A stretch of DNA of 8,048 nt, from NCBI GenBank assembly GCA_031264975.1, contig JAISDH010000498.1:1-8048 (forward strand), read 5' to 3'. Each line of letters starts with the position of its first letter. The stretch's first letter is position 1. Below are positions 5,153-8,048 of the stretch, one piece after another. This stretch comes from Bacteroidales bacterium (lineage in GTDB: Bacteria > Bacteroidota > Bacteroidia > Bacteroidales > WCHB1-69). The notes under the pieces are model-generated. The model made no database searches. It saw only the letters and a list, made by a program, of their open reading frames with translations, and was not told where the DNA came from. The position numbers were made by a program, and so were the translations under genes.

Positions 5153-5176
5153 AGCTATACAAATATTATAATCCTG

Positions 5177-5184
5177 CAAATGTA
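5177..5184 (-). promoter_or_regulatory. -7 promoter box of the glycosyltransferase gene
   Basis: The minus strand reads TACATTTG followed by CA, a match to TAnnTTTG. The predicted start of transcription is near 5173, about 20 nt before the TTG start codon at 5152. No TTTG is present at the expected -33 distance, so the promoter is incomplete by eye. Confidence 0.6.
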
Positions 5185-5310
5185 CAATTTTTACGGTTAC
5201 ATTTCCCCCTGATGAAATATTTTCTTTGAGAAAATAACGGCGTCTTCTTTTGTTAAAAATCCTGTTGAAAAATCAATACTACATATTCCTAATATTTTAT
5301 TTGAAAAACA

Positions 5311-5318
5311 TATCTTTG
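5311..5318 (+). promoter_or_regulatory. -7 promoter box of parC
   Basis: TATCTTTG followed by CA is an excellent -7 match. Transcription should begin near 5322 and give a leader of about 42 nt to the ATG at 5364. A good -33 TTTG is not visible at 19-21 bp; the closest TTTG (5300-5303) is too near. The box is divergent from the glycosyltransferase promoter, about 130 bp away. Confidence 0.65.
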
Positions 5319-5363
5319 CAGACAAATAATAAAGTTATTCTAAACAAAAGAAATTTCCTATTA

Positions 5364-8042
5364 ATGAGCGATATAGATAACAATAAGCAAGACGATATTC
5401 TGGCAAACGACCCTGAAGAAACCACACAAGACAACAGTAACGACTTGCAAAAGATATTACATGTAAGTAATATGTTTGAAGATTGGTTTCTGGATTATGC
5501 ATCCTATGTAAACCTTGACCGTGCCGTACCTGACATTTACGACGGATTAAAGCCCGTTCAAAGACGTATTCTTCATTCCATGAACGAACTGGAAGACGGA
5601 AGATATAATAAGGTAGCCAATATCATTGGAAATACCATGAAATATCATCCGCACGGAGACGCTTCCATCGGAGACGCCCTGGTGAATATGGGGCAGAAAG
5701 ACCTTTTAATTGACTGTCAAGGAAACTGGGGCAATACGCTTACGGGAGACAGCGCCGCAGCGGCTCGATATATTGAAGCCCGTTTATCGAAATTTGCGCT
5801 TGACGTTGTTTTTAATCCGAAAACGACAGCATGGAAATATTCTTACGACGGCAGGAATAAGGAACCGATATGTTTGCCTGTAAAATTTCCGCTTCTTTTG
5901 GCGCAGGGCGTAGAAGGAATTGGCGTAGGACTTGCTTCTAAAGTGCTTCCCCACAATTTTATCGAACTCATCGAAGCTTCTATTGCCATTTTGGAGAACA
6001 AGGATTTTATTATCTATCCCGACTTTCCAACAGCCGGTTATATGGACGCGAGCAATTACAATGACGGACAACGGGGCGGTAGAGTACGGGTTCGGGCTAA
6101 AATTGTTCAAATAGATAAGAAAACGCTTTCTATCACGGAAATCCCACCGGAAACAACAACGCAATCGTTAATTGAAAGTATTACAAAAGCGGTTGACAGA
6201 GGCAGGATAAATCTCCGAAAGATATTCGATAAGACGGCGGAAAATGCTGAAATTGTATTGAACTTAGCCCCCAACACTTCCCCCGACCAAACAATAGACG
6301 CGCTGTATGCCTTTACGGATTGCCAAAAATCTATTTCTCCAAACGCATGCGTCATTCAAAATAATAAGCCCGTATTTGTAAACATAAAATATATTCTACG
6401 GGAAAACACGCACAATACAATGGCGTTATTGAAAAAAGAACTCGAAATTCTTTTAAAGGAACTTCATGACGATTGGCATTGGATATCGTTGGAGAAAATA
6501 TTTTTTGAGAAAAGGATTTACAAGGAGTTGGAAAAAGACCAGGACAGTTTCGACGCGCAGGTAGATTCCATAGAAAGAGCTTTCGACCCTTATCGGCAAC
6601 AGTTTAAACGGGAGATTCTACGGGATGACGTGTTGAAACTTACCGAAAAACCTGTTCGTAAGATTTCCAAATTTGACATAAAAAAAGCGGAAGAACAGAT
6701 TCTAAACATTGAAGCCAATATCGACGAAGTCAATAATCATTTGAACAACCTCATCGATTATACGATAAATTATTTTAGACAAATCAAAAAGAAATACGGA
6801 GCAGGAAAAGAACGTAAAACCGAAATCCGCAACTTTGATACCATTGCCGTTACCAACGTTGCCGTTGCCAATCAGAAATTGTTTGTGGACAAAGAAGGCG
6901 GCTTTATCGGCACGGGACTGAAAAAAAATGAATATCTATGCGACTGTTCCGATATTGATGAAATTATTGTATTTAGAGATAATGGAACATTTATTATTAC
7001 CAAAGTTTCCGAAAAACAATTTGTAGGCAAAAACATCATTCATGCAGACGTTTTCTATCGAAACGACGACAGAACAATTTACAATATGATATATTCCAAC
7101 GGAAAAAACGGAGTTGCTTTTGCGAAACGATTTGCCGTTGGAGGTATAACCAGAGACAGGGAATATGATTTAACGCAAGGGAAAGAAGGTTCCAAGGTCT
7201 TGTACTTTACCGCAAATAAAAATGGCGAAGCTGAGGTTATAAAAACCATCCTTAAACCCAAACCCAAACTAAAGAAGACCGCATTTGAGTTTGATTTCAG
7301 TTCTTTATCTATCAAGGGAAGGAACTCAATAGGAAATACATTCAGTAAAAATCCGATAAAGAATATTGTCCTGCTTCAAAAAGGAACGTCCACCTTGGGC
7401 GCTCTATCTGTTTGGTTTGACAAAACGGTAAAGCGACTGAATACCGAAGAAAGAGGCTTTTTGCTGGGAGAATTTTCCAGAGACGATAAAATTATCGCCT
7501 ATTACGGAGAGGGTTATTACAAAATTACCGGCTTTGATATTGCAACCCATTTCGATGATAACCTGTTATGGATAGAAAAATTCAATGCAAACAAACCTGT
7601 TACACTCATTTATAAGGATAATCTCAAGAAGAAATATTTCATCAAGAGAACGTTTCCCGAATTAAGCGCCAAGAAAGTCGATTTGATAGACAAAGGACAA
7701 AAACAAGACCTGAAATTACTTAGCGTTAATTATCTGCCTCAAATAGAAATTGTATATACGGAGAAAAACAAAAAAGAGAAAATAACGGAAACGCTTATTG
7801 TCTCCGACTTTGTAGAAATCATGAAAACAAAAGCCAAAGGAAAACCCCTGACTTTTGACAACATCGTTTCACTAAAAGAACTTGACCCTCTCCCCTATAC
7901 CGAACCGGAAAATACAACGTCAATAGACAATTCGGAAAATATAGACAATGAGCAAGCTCTTTCTTCAAACGACAGTTCTATATGGGATGAAGAAGAAAAA
8001 AGTCCCGGCGTACAAACTTCTTTGTTCGATTTGGAATTTTGA
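5364..8042 (+). CDS. parC: DNA topoisomerase IV subunit A (Bacteroidota type)
   Basis: The cleavage-rejoining subunit of the type IIA topoisomerase that unlinks daughter chromosomes, partnering ParE (not in the window). The protein has 892 residues. The N-terminal winged-helix/tower region starts near residue 40 with DYASYVNLDRAVPD and DGLKPVQRRILHSM (60-73). HPHGDASIGDAL (95-106) is the quinolone-pocket helix, GNWGNTLTGD follows at 120-129, and AAAARYIEARLSK (131-143) carries the catalytic tyrosine, Tyr136. QGVEGIGVGLASK is at 181-193. A helical, coiled-coil-like stretch lies around 390-475. The C-terminal half lacks the gyrase QRRGGRG box, which favours ParC over GyrA. The last 50 residues are acidic and polar and end VQTSLFDLEF, containing a sliding-clamp-like QxxLF motif. 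The start is ATG 5364, about 45 nt after the -7 box; the in-frame upstream extension to 5250 runs through the promoter and is rejected. Confidence 0.95.
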   Translation: MSDIDNNKQDDILANDPEETTQDNSNDLQKILHVSNMFEDWFLDYASYVNLDRAVPDIYDGLKPVQRRILHSMNELEDGRYNKVANIIGNTMKYHPHGDASIGDALVNMGQKDLLIDCQGNWGNTLTGDSAAAARYIEARLSKFALDVVFNPKTTAWKYSYDGRNKEPICLPVKFPLLLAQGVEGIGVGLASKVLPHNFIELIEASIAILENKDFIIYPDFPTAGYMDASNYNDGQRGGRVRVRAKIVQIDKKTLSITEIPPETTTQSLIESITKAVDRGRINLRKIFDKTAENAEIVLNLAPNTSPDQTIDALYAFTDCQKSISPNACVIQNNKPVFVNIKYILRENTHNTMALLKKELEILLKELHDDWHWISLEKIFFEKRIYKELEKDQDSFDAQVDSIERAFDPYRQQFKREILRDDVLKLTEKPVRKISKFDIKKAEEQILNIEANIDEVNNHLNNLIDYTINYFRQIKKKYGAGKERKTEIRNFDTIAVTNVAVANQKLFVDKEGGFIGTGLKKNEYLCDCSDIDEIIVFRDNGTFIITKVSEKQFVGKNIIHADVFYRNDDRTIYNMIYSNGKNGVAFAKRFAVGGITRDREYDLTQGKEGSKVLYFTANKNGEAEVIKTILKPKPKLKKTAFEFDFSSLSIKGRNSIGNTFSKNPIKNIVLLQKGTSTLGALSVWFDKTVKRLNTEERGFLLGEFSRDDKIIAYYGEGYYKITGFDIATHFDDNLLWIEKFNANKPVTLIYKDNLKKKYFIKRTFPELSAKKVDLIDKGQKQDLKLLSVNYLPQIEIVYTEKNKKEKITETLIVSDFVEIMKTKAKGKPLTFDNIVSLKELDPLPYTEPENTTSIDNSENIDNEQALSSNDSSIWDEEEKSPGVQTSLFDLEF

Positions 8043-8048
8043 AAATAA

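Noticed and set aside
5250..5363. N-terminal extension of ParC
   Set aside because: It spans the TATCTTTGCA promoter box and encodes AT-rich, non-conserved sequence; the ATG at 5364 suits the family and the leader length.
5364..8042. Identification as GyrA
   Set aside because: No QRRGGRG-type GyrA box is present in the C-terminal half, and the core motifs (HPHGDASIGDAL, CQGNWGN) match Bacteroidota topoisomerase IV subunit A.

Overview
The window looks like a chromosome segment of a Bacteroidales-type bacterium (phylum Bacteroidota). The evidence is the TAnnTTTG-type -7 promoter boxes (TACCTTTG, TACTTTTG, TACATTTG, TATCTTTG) close upstream of four genes, the lack of Shine-Dalgarno sequences, a Bacteroidota-style topoisomerase IV subunit A, a long UROC1-like urocanate hydratase, and intergenic DNA packed with short dispersed repeats. 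I cannot name the genus from the sequence.

Layout: (1) 1-326, minus strand: the N-terminal 108 residues of a uracil-DNA glycosylase superfamily protein, cut by the window edge. (2) 327-630: a repeat mosaic. (3) 631-2655, minus: urocanate hydratase (hutU), with no other histidine-degradation gene in the window. (4) 2656-3045: the hutU promoter, octamer purine tracts and two tandem copies of a 78-bp palindrome-bearing repeat. (5) 3046-3348: a nearly palindromic MITE-like element with 18-bp perfect terminal inverted repeats and six small trinucleotide-loop hairpins. (6) 3531-3818, plus: a small two-helix membrane protein of unknown function with its own promoter. (7) 3819-3985: an inverted repeat between convergent genes. 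(8) 3986-5152, minus: a GT4-type glycosyltransferase. (9) 5153-5363: a divergent promoter region. (10) 5364-8042, plus: topoisomerase IV subunit A (parC).

The genes do not form an operon or a recognisable pathway; they are separate housekeeping or metabolic functions. The unusual biology is the repeat system. The 12-mer GGCAGGCAAGCC occurs six times (three per strand), joined in a fixed order to heptamer or octamer tandem tracts, a GAAATTnTCTGAATCAGGATTC block and a GAGACGCGA/TCGCGTCT palindrome. These modules start inside or immediately after the ends of three genes, always with the purine-rich strand as the sense strand. In two unrelated genes the heptamer tract encodes the same C-terminal peptide, KGQGTR(N/D)K. 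I see no phage, CRISPR, defence or transposase gene, and no tRNA or rRNA.
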